The notes: generated from the sequence alone by a model not told the origin. Shown: positions 1-6,139, counted from the stretch's first letter. The stretch is 8,543 bases of DNA from Nocardioidaceae bacterium (GCA_020438665.1 JAGQUE010000539.1:1-8543); one strand, 5' to 3'. Program-made: numbers and translations.

Positions 1-248
1 GGGACGACGAGGTGAAGTCCGAGGGCGGCTGCAACGTTGACGTAGGCGCCGATCGTGACCGAGGGGTTGCCTGCCTCGATCCTGTGCAGGGTGACACGCG
101 AAATGCCAGCGGCTTCGGCACACGCGACTGACGTGACAACGAGGGCCTTTCGGCGTTCGCGCAGCCGCGCACCGAGGCGTTCGAGGTCCGCCTGTTGCTC
201 GGGGCTCGTGTACGGACTAGGGGCAGGCATGTTTCTCATTGTAGCCAT
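1..248 (-). CDS. XRE-family helix-turn-helix regulator, antitoxin-like (3' end outside window)
   Basis: Reading leftward from the ATG at 248-246 gives 82 codons open to the window edge. Residues about 24-80 form an XRE/Cro-type DNA-binding domain: LGARLRERRKAL as helix 1, TSVACAEAAGIS (39-50) and RVTLHRIEAG (51-60) as the helix-turn-helix with recognition helix, then NPSVTIGAYVNVAAALGL as the closing helices. The 'R.TLHRIEAG.PSVTIGAY' pattern is typical of small single-domain XRE proteins, many of which are antitoxins or autoregulators of a downstream partner gene. The partner here would lie left of position 1 and cannot be seen. Three in-frame ATGs (248, 239, 230) are possible starts; none has a strong Shine-Dalgarno sequence. 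The 10-bp inverted repeat at 231-276 overlaps these starts and suggests self-repression. The DNA around the start is visibly AT-richer than the rest of the window. The HTH fold is confident; the antitoxin role is inference. Confidence 0.85.
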   Translation of the reverse strand, partial: MATMRNMPAPSPYTSPEQQADLERLGARLRERRKALVVTSVACAEAAGISRVTLHRIEAGNPSVTIGAYVNVAAALGLHLVV

Positions 249-276
249 TTGATTTCACAAGTCACTAATGAGAAAC
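231..276. promoter_or_regulatory. Perfect 10-bp inverted repeat at the XRE gene start (candidate operator)
   Basis: GTTTCTCATT at 231-240 is exactly the reverse complement of AATGAGAAAC at 267-276, with 26 bp between the arms and 36 bp from arm start to arm start. One arm lies over the alternative start codons of the XRE gene and the other lies just upstream. This is where an autoregulating XRE protein would block transcription or initiation. The repeat is seen directly; the binding role is inferred. Confidence 0.55.
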
Positions 277-282
277 GCTTTG

Positions 283-298
283 TTGACCCATCGGTCAA
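283..298. promoter_or_regulatory. TTGACC-N4-GGTCAA palindrome upstream of the XRE gene
   Basis: TTGACC (283-288) and GGTCAA (293-298) are perfect 6-bp inverted arms around CATC. They sit 35 bp upstream of the first XRE start codon. TTGACC also resembles a -35 hexamer and, because of the symmetry, could act on either strand. I find no convincing -10 hexamer at 16-18 bp spacing, so an operator is as likely as a promoter element. The symmetry is seen directly; the function is not shown. Confidence 0.35.
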
Positions 299-538
299 TC
301 AGGCTAGCCCAGCGGAAGCCAGCCGTACGTCCAGTCCGTCCAGATCAGACCGGTCGACACGTCCGCCTCGAGCTCGGCCGCGCGACCGCACCACGGCCTC
401 CCTCTCCTCTGAGATCTCGACGGCCTCCGACTCCATTGGACACCGGATCTACCCCACGAGCTCCGTTTCGTTCGGGCGGCAATGCGGGCAGGCGACCTCG
501 TGCTCTCCCCGGCCACGAGATCGACCGGGCACCTATGG

Positions 539-571
539 CGCCTACTTCTTGCGGACTGCGTGCGGACCGGA
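539..571. repeat. Iteron cluster A: 11-bp-period repeats with TGCGGAC core
   Basis: TGCGGAC occurs at 550-556 and again at 561-567, exactly 11 bp apart. A degenerate third unit at 539-549 retains ACTTCT. The 26-bp stretch 544-569 matches cluster B at 764-789 in 23 positions (ACTTCTTGCGGACT, three differing bases, TGCGGACCG). Spacing near one helical turn on one face suggests protein binding sites, for example integrase arm-type or replication/partition iterons. Confidence 0.6.
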
Positions 572-709
572 CGGGTGCGGCGGTCCATCGATTTCCAACG
601 CGGCCTAGTGATTCAGGCGACGCTAGACGTTGAAGCGGAACGAAAACCGGGTGTTTCGGCTGTTGTCGGCCATGGTTGGCTGAGGCCGGAAAACACGGTC
701 TGAACTGCG

Positions 710-721
710 CAAACGCGTTTG
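710..721. repeat. Perfect 12-bp palindrome CAAACGCGTTTG
   Basis: CAAACGCGTTTG at 710-721 equals its own reverse complement; symmetry ends at the next pair (G709/T722). It lies between iteron clusters A and B, in DNA with no gene. A dimeric DNA-binding protein site or a recombination core would look like this, but nothing in the sequence decides which. Confidence 0.45.
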
Positions 722-758
722 TGGAACCGTTGGACGTCGTTGGCGAGAATCGGTCTCC

Positions 759-791
759 GCCGGACTTCTTGCGGACTATTTGCGGACCGCT
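759..791. repeat. Iteron cluster B: three 11-bp-period repeats with (TG/GC)CGGAC core
   Basis: Three consecutive 11-bp units occupy 759-769 (GCCGGACTTCT), 770-780 (TGCGGACTATT) and 781-791 (TGCGGACCGCT). It has the same orientation as cluster A and lies exactly 220 bp from it. Cluster B ends 34 bp beyond the stop codon of the second exporter gene, so it marks the downstream border of the exporter cluster. The repeats are seen directly; a role as integrase or replication sites is inference. Confidence 0.6.
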
Positions 792-825
792 GGCAACGCC
801 GCCCGACAATCGTCGCCTCTGCGCA

Positions 826-2247
826 TCAGCAGCAATGGCGGGCGATGGTGCTGCCCAACGCGGCGGTCGCGAGGGAGACCACAGCCGCGGCGATGAAGGC
901 GGCTGTGAACCCGGACGGGTCGAGGGCGCCGCCCGCGGCGCCGCCGACCGCGATACCGATGGCCGTGAACGTCGAGGTGCCGAGAGCCGAGCCGACCTGC
1001 GTGGCCGAGCCTGCGATGCCGGAGGCCAGTCCGGCGTGAGTGTCGGATGCGGCGGAGGCGATCACCATGGTGGTCGGGGTGAAGCTGAGGGCCACACCGG
1101 TCGCCGCCAGCAGCAGGCCCGGCAGGACGGCGACGCTGTAGCCGGCGCCCTGAGAGGCAAGGGCGAGCCACATGTGCCCGGCGGCCAGGACCACGAGACC
1201 GGTGACGAGGCTTCTCGACGGCCCGAGCAGGCGGAGCACCCTGGGGAGGACGGCCAGGGAGACGACGAAGCCCATGATCGAGGTGGGAACCATGGCCAGG
1301 CCGGCCTGCTGCGGGTCGAAGCCCCTCCCCTGCTGCAGATAGAGAGCCACCAGCACGAAGGTGGACGCACGGGCCGCGCCGCCGAGCACGGCGAGGCCGA
1401 CACCGGTGCTCATGAGCCTGGACGCGAACAGACTGAGAGGAACCAGCGGCTCCACCGCCCGACGCTCGACCGCGACGAACGTGCCGCCGAGAGCAGCGGC
1501 GACGCTCAGACTCGCCACGGTCGACGAGCTCGCGCCGGACTCGGCGAGACCGAGGACTCCCTGCACGGCCGCCACCACAGCGCCGGTGACAGCGGCGGCA
1601 CCGAGTGCGTCGAAACGGTGCCGGGTGCGTCGGGCGCCATCCTCGAGCACCAGACGGGCGAGGACCGCAGCAGCCATCGAGACCGGGACGGTGGCCAGGA
1701 ACACGGCCTGCCAGCCGAAGGTCCCGGTGAGCACGCCGCCGAGGAACACGCCGGTCGCGCCACCGACCGCCGAGGCGGCCCCCCACAGACTCATCGCACG
1801 CGCACGCCGCGGTCCAGGGAACATCACCAGGAGCAGCGACATCGCTGCAGGGCTCAGCGCCGCTGCACCGGCTCCCTGGACCACGCGGCCGGCGACCAGC
1901 GCCAACGGGCTCCAGGCGCTCGCAGCCAGCAGGGTGCCGAGCGTGAATACCACCGAGCCGCCGGCAAACATCCGGCGTCGGCCGCACAGGTCCGCGACCC
2001 GACCGGACAGCACGAGCAGCCCGCCGAAGGCGAGGACGTAGGCGTTGACGACCCACGCCACACCCGACGGGCCGAGTTGCAGGTCGGTCTGCATCGACGG
2101 CAGCGCCACGTTCACGATGGACGTATCGAGCATGACCAGGAACTGGGCCGACACGAGAAGGCCCAGGGCGATGCCCTGACGCCGATCCGAGCCGGTTCGA
2201 GTGGCCGCGGGTCCGGACAACGGGACGGGCGTCTGGGTGATCGTCAT
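826..2247 (-). CDS. DHA2-family (14-TM) MFS drug:proton antiporter, first of two in the cluster
   Basis: The 473-residue protein has the expected length and signatures of DHA2 transporters (EmrB/QacA-like), which use the proton gradient to expel lipophilic drugs, antibiotics or related metabolites. TM1 carries the D1 motif LDTSIVNVALP (40-50). Motif A is GRVADLCGRRR (82-92), in the loop after TM2. Motif B, including R121, is VAGRVVQGAGAAA (118-130). The antiporter motif C is GAASAVGGATGVFLGG (156-171), followed by FGWQAVFLATVP. The rest is a series of hydrophobic segments ending ARHCC. The ATG at 2247 is chosen because it starts the family N-terminus and has a modest AGG-type Shine-Dalgarno (AGGTAGG) just upstream. 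A 137 bp gap with a hairpin and a structured leader separates it from the CPBP gene, so it may have its own promoter or attenuation control. The substrate cannot be inferred. Confidence 0.93.
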   Translation of the reverse strand: MTITQTPVPLSGPAATRTGSDRRQGIALGLLVSAQFLVMLDTSIVNVALPSMQTDLQLGPSGVAWVVNAYVLAFGGLLVLSGRVADLCGRRRMFAGGSVVFTLGTLLAASAWSPLALVAGRVVQGAGAAALSPAAMSLLLVMFPGPRRARAMSLWGAASAVGGATGVFLGGVLTGTFGWQAVFLATVPVSMAAAVLARLVLEDGARRTRHRFDALGAAAVTGAVVAAVQGVLGLAESGASSSTVASLSVAAALGGTFVAVERRAVEPLVPLSLFASRLMSTGVGLAVLGGAARASTFVLVALYLQQGRGFDPQQAGLAMVPTSIMGFVVSLAVLPRVLRLLGPSRSLVTGLVVLAAGHMWLALASQGAGYSVAVLPGLLLAATGVALSFTPTTMVIASAASDTHAGLASGIAGSATQVGSALGTSTFTAIGIAVGGAAGGALDPSGFTAAFIAAAVVSLATAALGSTIARHCC

Positions 2248-2272
2248 GGTGGCCTACCTGGGTCGAGGAGCG

Positions 2273-2316
2273 GTGAAGCTGTGGACACCACCCTGCTGGC
2301 GCAGGCACCTCTTCAC
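2273..2316 (-). promoter_or_regulatory. Foldable 5' leader of the second exporter (possible attenuator)
   Basis: On the minus-strand transcript, GTGAAG (2316-2311) can pair with CTTCAC (2278-2273). Inside lies a perfect hairpin, CCTGC-GCCA-GCAGG (2305-2292), and a small one, GTGG-TGT-CCAC. Together these make a three-way-junction-like fold about 25 nt ahead of the exporter's ATG. Resistance exporters are sometimes controlled by leader structures of this kind. No known riboswitch class is recognised. Confidence 0.3.
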
Positions 2317-2359
2317 ACCGGTCGAATGGCCGGGTTCGGGTGCCGCTGAGGGGCCTTCG

Positions 2360-2383
2360 CGGGCCGTCGAGCGGGTCGGCCCG
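2360..2383 (-). terminator. GC-rich hairpin just after the CPBP stop codon
   Basis: CGGGCCG (2360-2366) and CGGCCCG (2377-2383) form a perfect 7-bp stem with a 10-nt loop, starting one base beyond the TAG stop at 2385-2387. There is no U-tract, so it would be a non-canonical intrinsic terminator of the type proposed in actinobacteria, or an mRNA-stabilising stem. It would partly separate the hydrolase-exporter-CPBP transcript from the second exporter. Confidence 0.4.
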
Positions 2384-2384
2384 G

Positions 2385-3242
2385 CTAGCCGAGTCCGACC
2401 ATGAACGCGTTGCGGACGGCGTCGATGGTCGCGTGGGCCAAGGCGGGCGCGGCGAGGTTGCCGCCGCGTCGCCAGGCTCGCGACAACGGCATCCCGACGA
2501 GGATGTGCCAGGCCAGCAGCTCCAGGACGAGGAGCGGCAAGGGCAGCCCGCCCGCGACAGGCAGGTGCCACAGACCCCAGAGCGCCGAGACGAACAGAGC
2601 CGACCCGCGTTCGTTCGAGCCGCGGTCGACGTGAGTGTCGAGGCAGCCGCGGAACGTGACCTCCTCGAGCACGAACGTCACGGGGAAGTAGAAGGCGACG
2701 TACGTCGCGATGGTGCCGATCAGGACCAGCGGGTCGAGGGAGCTGCCGGCGACGATGTGGGCGGAGCCGTAGAACACGGCCATGCCGACCGTCCCGATCA
2801 GGGTCGGGCGCAGGGCCGATCGGAGCACCGCGCCGACGGTGCTCGAGCGGACAGCGAAAGCCGCGAGCCCCGCACCGATGACGCCGCACGACCACCAGCC
2901 TGTGCTGATCCAGGCGCCCTCCTGCAGACTGCGGGCCACGTGCCAGGCAGGTGCCAGCGCCAAGGCACCGGCCCACAGCCATCCACGGCCATCGAGTGAG
3001 AAGTGCGGTGCGCCTCGCACCCAGAGCTCTCGCAGCGGGCGGCGGCGTACGCCGATCTGGAAGGCGACGGTCAGCGGAACCCCCAGCAGAAGATAGGCGT
3101 CGCTGCCGAGCCGGAGCCCGAAGCCCAGCAGGACCCAGACACCAACGAAGAGGGCTGCCTCGCTGTAGGGGCGTCGGACGGTCGAGGAGGAGGCCGCTGC
3201 CCAGCGTCCTGCGCCGCCGCGGATGAGGTGCGCACGGGCCAT
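2385..3242 (-). CDS. CPBP-family intramembrane metalloprotease homologue (CAAX prenyl protease 2/Abi type)
   Basis: This 285-residue polytopic membrane protein has about eight hydrophobic segments. The CPBP/Abi signature is complete in its C-terminal half. EEVTFR (193-198) supplies the paired catalytic glutamates and arginine. WGLWH ending at H226 corresponds to the FxxxH motif, with Trp in place of Phe. A conserved HILVGMPLS stretch (246-254) follows, then NLAAPALAHATIDA (262-275) with H270 for the HxxxB motif. Family members cleave within membranes; in bacteria they are linked to bacteriocin self-immunity, peptide maturation and membrane-protein control. Here the gene sits between two exporters. 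The ATG at 3242 is chosen for its very strong Shine-Dalgarno AAGGAGGAGG five bases upstream. The same frame stays open to 4910, but that extension lies antisense to nothing real and overlaps the first-transcribed exporter in another frame. The 32 bp gap indicates co-transcription with that exporter. The substrate is unknown. Confidence 0.9.
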   Translation of the reverse strand: MARAHLIRGGAGRWAAASSSTVRRPYSEAALFVGVWVLLGFGLRLGSDAYLLLGVPLTVAFQIGVRRRPLRELWVRGAPHFSLDGRGWLWAGALALAPAWHVARSLQEGAWISTGWWSCGVIGAGLAAFAVRSSTVGAVLRSALRPTLIGTVGMAVFYGSAHIVAGSSLDPLVLIGTIATYVAFYFPVTFVLEEVTFRGCLDTHVDRGSNERGSALFVSALWGLWHLPVAGGLPLPLLVLELLAWHILVGMPLSRAWRRGGNLAAPALAHATIDAVRNAFMVGLG

Positions 3243-3274
3243 GTCGGCCTCCTCCTTCGATCGTGGTGGGGAGT

Positions 3275-4741
3275 TCAGTGCAGGTGGACGGCGGTGCCGA
3301 CGGCCGCGCGCGACGCGGGCATCCGGGCCAGGGCGTAGACGACCGTGACTCCAGCCATGACCGCCGCACCGACGAACCCGCGCGCGAAGGCGTCGACCAC
3401 GCCCTCGGTGGAGGCGAGCGAGCCAGCGGTGGCGGCGACCGCTGAGAGGATCGCGACGCCCAGGGCCGCACCGATCTCCTGACCCGTCATCAAGAACCCC
3501 GAGGCCACGCCCGCGTGGGACGCCGGCACGCCGGACATCGACGTGATCGAGACGGCCACGAACGCGATGCCGACGCCGAAGCCGAGAGCGAGCAGGCCCG
3601 GCAGAACGCCGGTGGTGTAGTGCGAGTCGCCGTCGACCAGGGACAGCAGGACGGTGCCAGCGACGACGACCACCATGCCGACCGAGGCGATCATCCGTGA
3701 CGTGGCGTGGCCGATGAGGTGGCGCCCCGCGATCGTTCCTACGGTGATGGCCAAGGCGAACGGCAGGAACGCGACTCCGGTCTCGACGGCGGAGAAGCCG
3801 AGCGCCGTCTGCAGCAGGATCGACGTCAGGAAGACGGCGCCGACCAGGATCCCCGAGGCGCCGAGCATGACGACGGTGCTGGAGACCAGCGTGTCCAGCT
3901 TCCACACGTGCGGCGGGAAGAGCGGCCGCGTGGCGCGGGCCTCCCAGGTGAGGAAGACGACCAGGGCGGTGGCGGAGGTGCCCATCGCGACGAGAGTGTG
4001 CAGCGACCACCAGCCGTGCGTCGCCGTGCCGCCCAGGCCGTAGATCAGGGCAGCCAGACCGCTGACCAGAGCGGTCGCGCCGGGCAGGTCGAAGTCCGCG
4101 AGGCTGGGCCGCGGGTGCGCGTCCTTGGTGATGACGCGGAGGCCGACGGCCAGGGCGACGAGCCCGACGGGCACGTTGATCCAGAAGATGAACTGCCAGC
4201 TGCTCCAGGTCGTCACCGCGCCTCCGACCAGCACGCCTGCGGCAACTCCCAGACTGCCGACGGCGCCCCACAGGGCCAGCGCCGCTCTGCGCTGAGCCCC
4301 CTCGTAGGAGGTGGTGATCAACGACAGTGCGGACGGTGTGAGAAGCGCTGCGCTCAACCCCTGGACGGCCCGGGCAGCGATCAGCTGAGCGCCATCTGCG
4401 GCGAACCCGCTGACGAGCGAGGCGACGGTGAAGAGGGCCAGGCCGCTGAGGAAGACCGTGCGCCGCGACACCAGGTCGGCCACTCGGCCGCCGAGCAGCA
4501 GCCCGCCGCCGGACATCATCAGGTAGGCGGTGACGAGCCACTGCAGGTCGCCCCCGCTCAGGCTGAGGGCGCTGCCGATGCTGGGCAGCGCGGTGTTGAC
4601 GACCGAGATGTCGAGGACGACGAGGATCTGCGCGGCCAGGGTGACGACGAGCAGGGCCCACGACCTGCGCTCCTGCGCCTTCTGTGGCGCGTGCTGGTCG
4701 ACGTCGACGGTGGGCTCGGGATGGGGGGCGTGGTGGGACAT
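3275..4741 (-). CDS. DHA2-family (14-TM) MFS drug:proton antiporter, second paralogue
   Basis: The 488-residue protein begins with a hydrophilic, histidine-containing tail of about 27 residues and then has the DHA2 architecture. Motif D1 is LDISVVNTALP (43-53), motif A GRVADLVSRRT (85-95), and motif B IAARAVQGLSAAL (121-133) with R124. Motif C is GAVGSLGVAAGVLVGG (159-174), followed by WQFIFWINVPVG (182-193). A late QEIGAALGVAILS segment (421-433) is also typical. It is expected to be an inner-membrane exporter of lipophilic or cationic compounds driven by protons. The ATG at 4741 has the Shine-Dalgarno GAGGAGA at good spacing. It lies 44 bp after the hydrolase gene and 32 bp before the CPBP gene, so all three are probably one transcript. 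It shares motifs with the other exporter at 826-2247 but differs widely elsewhere, so this is not a recent tandem duplication. Confidence 0.93.
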   Translation of the reverse strand: MSHHAPHPEPTVDVDQHAPQKAQERRSWALLVVTLAAQILVVLDISVVNTALPSIGSALSLSGGDLQWLVTAYLMMSGGGLLLGGRVADLVSRRTVFLSGLALFTVASLVSGFAADGAQLIAARAVQGLSAALLTPSALSLITTSYEGAQRRAALALWGAVGSLGVAAGVLVGGAVTTWSSWQFIFWINVPVGLVALAVGLRVITKDAHPRPSLADFDLPGATALVSGLAALIYGLGGTATHGWWSLHTLVAMGTSATALVVFLTWEARATRPLFPPHVWKLDTLVSSTVVMLGASGILVGAVFLTSILLQTALGFSAVETGVAFLPFALAITVGTIAGRHLIGHATSRMIASVGMVVVVAGTVLLSLVDGDSHYTTGVLPGLLALGFGVGIAFVAVSITSMSGVPASHAGVASGFLMTGQEIGAALGVAILSAVAATAGSLASTEGVVDAFARGFVGAAVMAGVTVVYALARMPASRAAVGTAVHLH

Positions 4742-4785
4742 GGGTTCTCCTCGAGTGGATGGGTGGGTGAGAGGTGGTAGGTCGG

Positions 4786-6090
4786 TCAGCGCAGTGGCTG
4801 GCCGGTGCGGATGCTCGCGACGACGGCGGTGATGGCGTCGGCAGACTGAGCGGCCACGCGGGGATCGGCGACCATGCCCTCGTGGCTCGACTCGACGGTG
4901 CGGGCGACATGGTCAGTGGAGAGTCGGGCGAGCGTGTCCTGCGCGGCCTGCCAGCCCTCCATCTCCAACGACTCTGAAGCGGTGAGAACGACCAGGGGTC
5001 GGTCCTCCAGAGAGGTCAGTGCCTGTGCCTGCTCGAAGATCCTGGGCACCATCGCGATCTCGTCGCGACCGTTGCGGAGCGCGCGAGCCGTGCCGGTCAT
5101 GGCGAGCGTCTCGTCGGCGGCCACGCCGGGCAGGCCGGAGCCTGTGGCGAATAGCGGGCCGAGGCCGATGCGGGCGAGCGTCGGCAGCACGGCGAGACCG
5201 CGCCGCATGAGGGCGTACTGAGCCGGGTAGGCCGGGATCGCGGTCATCTGCTCGGGGCTGGAGCTGTCGAGGAGCACCATGCCTGCGACCTCGTCGGGGT
5301 AGCGCTCGGCGTAGACCATCGCGTAGGGGCCGCCGATCGAGTGGCCGGCCAGCACGAACGGGCCCTCCTCGCCGGCGGCGGACAGCAGCGCGTGCAGGTC
5401 GTCGGCCGCCTGACGCCCGGTCTCGGGAGCTCCGGCGTCCTCGCTCCAGGCCTGTCCGGCGCGGTCGTAGGCGCACACTCTGGTGGTGGACCGGACGCCC
5501 TCGGCGATGTGGGTCCAGGATGTGGAGATCTCGCCGAGGCCGCCGAACAGCACGACCGTCGGGCTGCCCTGCCCCTGGCACCACAGGTGCATCTGGCGAC
5601 CTTCGACGTCGTACGTCGACCCGGGAGCCGGGAAGTCGTCGCGGACCTGCGCCTCGGCGAGGTTGGCGTACACGGCGCCGACCGAGGCCACGCTCAGGAT
5701 GGCGAGAACGGACACCAGCAGCCACCGGCCCCGTCCGCTGATGCCTCGCCGGATCCGCAGGAAGGCCCACCCGCCCAGGCCGAGCATCACCGGGGGCCAC
5801 ACCCAGCTGAGCCGGGTCATGACGGGCTCGCCGGGAGCGAGGACGACCAGCGCCAGGCCCGCCACGCCCATCGTGAGGGCGGGGACGGCGAGCCAGGCCT
5901 GCGGGCGTCCGGTGCGGCGCCCGGAGAGCACGGCCAGCATCGCCCAACCGCAGCCGGATCCCAGCAGGATCGATCCCGCGACGACGCTCTCGGTGGCGCC
6001 GGGGAAGACGCCGAGGACGAGCAGCAGGATGACTGCGATTCCGGTGGACAACGATGCGGCGACGATGCGGGTCGATGTCGTGTCGGTCAT
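4786..6090 (-). CDS. Membrane-anchored alpha/beta hydrolase with N-terminal multi-helix domain
   Basis: The 434-residue protein has five hydrophobic segments (about 8-30, 33-56, 65-86, 94-113, 122-147), then an alpha/beta-hydrolase domain from about 155. The catalytic part shows an oxyanion-side FGGLGE (182-187), the nucleophile elbow GHSIGG with Ser251, and a C-terminal His403 in SSHEGM. No Asp is found after strand 7 (the sequence there is LTASES). Asp275 in MVLLDSSSPEQ, after strand 6, is the likelier acid. Arginine-rich loops at 58-62 and 112-122 should face the cytoplasm, which places the catalytic domain outside. Its only two cysteines, C171 and C206, could form a disulfide there. The ATG at 6090 has an upstream GAGG. 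The gene is the first visible member of the hydrolase-exporter-CPBP unit. The fold suggests an esterase, lactonase or amidase; the substrate is unknown. Confidence 0.88.
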   Translation of the reverse strand: MTDTTSTRIVAASLSTGIAVILLLVLGVFPGATESVVAGSILLGSGCGWAMLAVLSGRRTGRPQAWLAVPALTMGVAGLALVVLAPGEPVMTRLSWVWPPVMLGLGGWAFLRIRRGISGRGRWLLVSVLAILSVASVGAVYANLAEAQVRDDFPAPGSTYDVEGRQMHLWCQGQGSPTVVLFGGLGEISTSWTHIAEGVRSTTRVCAYDRAGQAWSEDAGAPETGRQAADDLHALLSAAGEEGPFVLAGHSIGGPYAMVYAERYPDEVAGMVLLDSSSPEQMTAIPAYPAQYALMRRGLAVLPTLARIGLGPLFATGSGLPGVAADETLAMTGTARALRNGRDEIAMVPRIFEQAQALTSLEDRPLVVLTASESLEMEGWQAAQDTLARLSTDHVARTVESSHEGMVADPRVAAQSADAITAVVASIRTGQPLR

Positions 6091-6098
6091 GGCTGCCT

Positions 6099-6132
6099 CG
6101 CTCGAGGGTCGGTGATGAACTGCACTCGAGCG
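6099..6132. promoter_or_regulatory. Inverted repeat CGCTCGAG-N18-CTCGAGCG upstream of the hydrolase gene
   Basis: CGCTCGAG at 6099-6106 and CTCGAGCG at 6125-6132 are perfect 8-bp inverted arms 18 bp apart, beginning 9 bp upstream of the hydrolase start codon. CTCGAG also occurs at 4750-4755, just before the first-transcribed exporter's ribosome-binding site. The position suits an operator, perhaps for the neighbouring LAL regulator, but the six-base core is self-complementary and may recur by chance in GC-rich DNA. Confidence 0.35.
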
Positions 6133-6139
6133 TGGCCTC

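Larger units (their letters stand above)
249..825. other. 577 bp without a confident gene; repeat- and palindrome-rich
   Basis: No reading frame here has a recognisable domain together with a credible start. The open frames present (for example minus-strand frames over 345-809 and 304-588) are arginine/proline/serine-rich translations typical of GC-rich non-coding frames. What can be seen is a 16-bp palindrome at 283-298, a possible 45-codon minus ORF at 299-436, two clusters of 11-bp-period direct repeats at 539-571 and 759-791, and a perfect 12-bp palindrome at 710-721. The stretch lies between the second exporter's stop and the XRE gene. It may be a junction between the exporter cluster and an acquired segment carrying the XRE gene. 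Confidence 0.6.

Noticed and set aside
623..673. Minus-strand 16-codon frame starting MADNSRNTRF
   Set aside because: It is too short, has no ribosome-binding site, and matches nothing I recognise. It may be chance in the non-coding gap.
2190..2205. GGTTCGA as a tRNA T-loop signal
   Set aside because: It falls within the exporter's coding sequence and no cloverleaf, anticodon stem or acceptor pairing can be drawn around it.
776..2308. Minus-strand 510-codon frame overlapping the exporter at 826-2247
   Set aside because: It is a shifted frame of the same gene, rich in Arg/Gly/Pro, with no MFS motifs. The 473-residue frame contains all of them.
676..2349. Plus-strand open frame of 557 codons
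   Set aside because: It lies antisense to the DHA2 exporter at 826-2247. Its composition (Gly/Arg/Glu/His/Asp-rich, no domain) is what the complement of GC3-biased codons produces.
3707..4780. Plus-strand 357-codon frame
   Set aside because: It is antisense to the exporter at 3275-4741. It is Gln/Asp/Gly/Arg-rich with no recognisable domain or ribosome-binding site.
3243..4910. N-terminal extension of the CPBP frame to an 841-codon ORF
   Set aside because: The upstream part overlaps the DHA2 exporter in another frame and is arginine/proline-rich. The strong ribosome-binding site and membrane-protein start at 3242 define the true gene.
4913..5947. Minus-strand 344-codon frame inside the hydrolase
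   Set aside because: It is an alternative frame of the hydrolase gene with repetitive Arg/Pro/Gly composition. The catalytic motifs are in the 434-residue frame.
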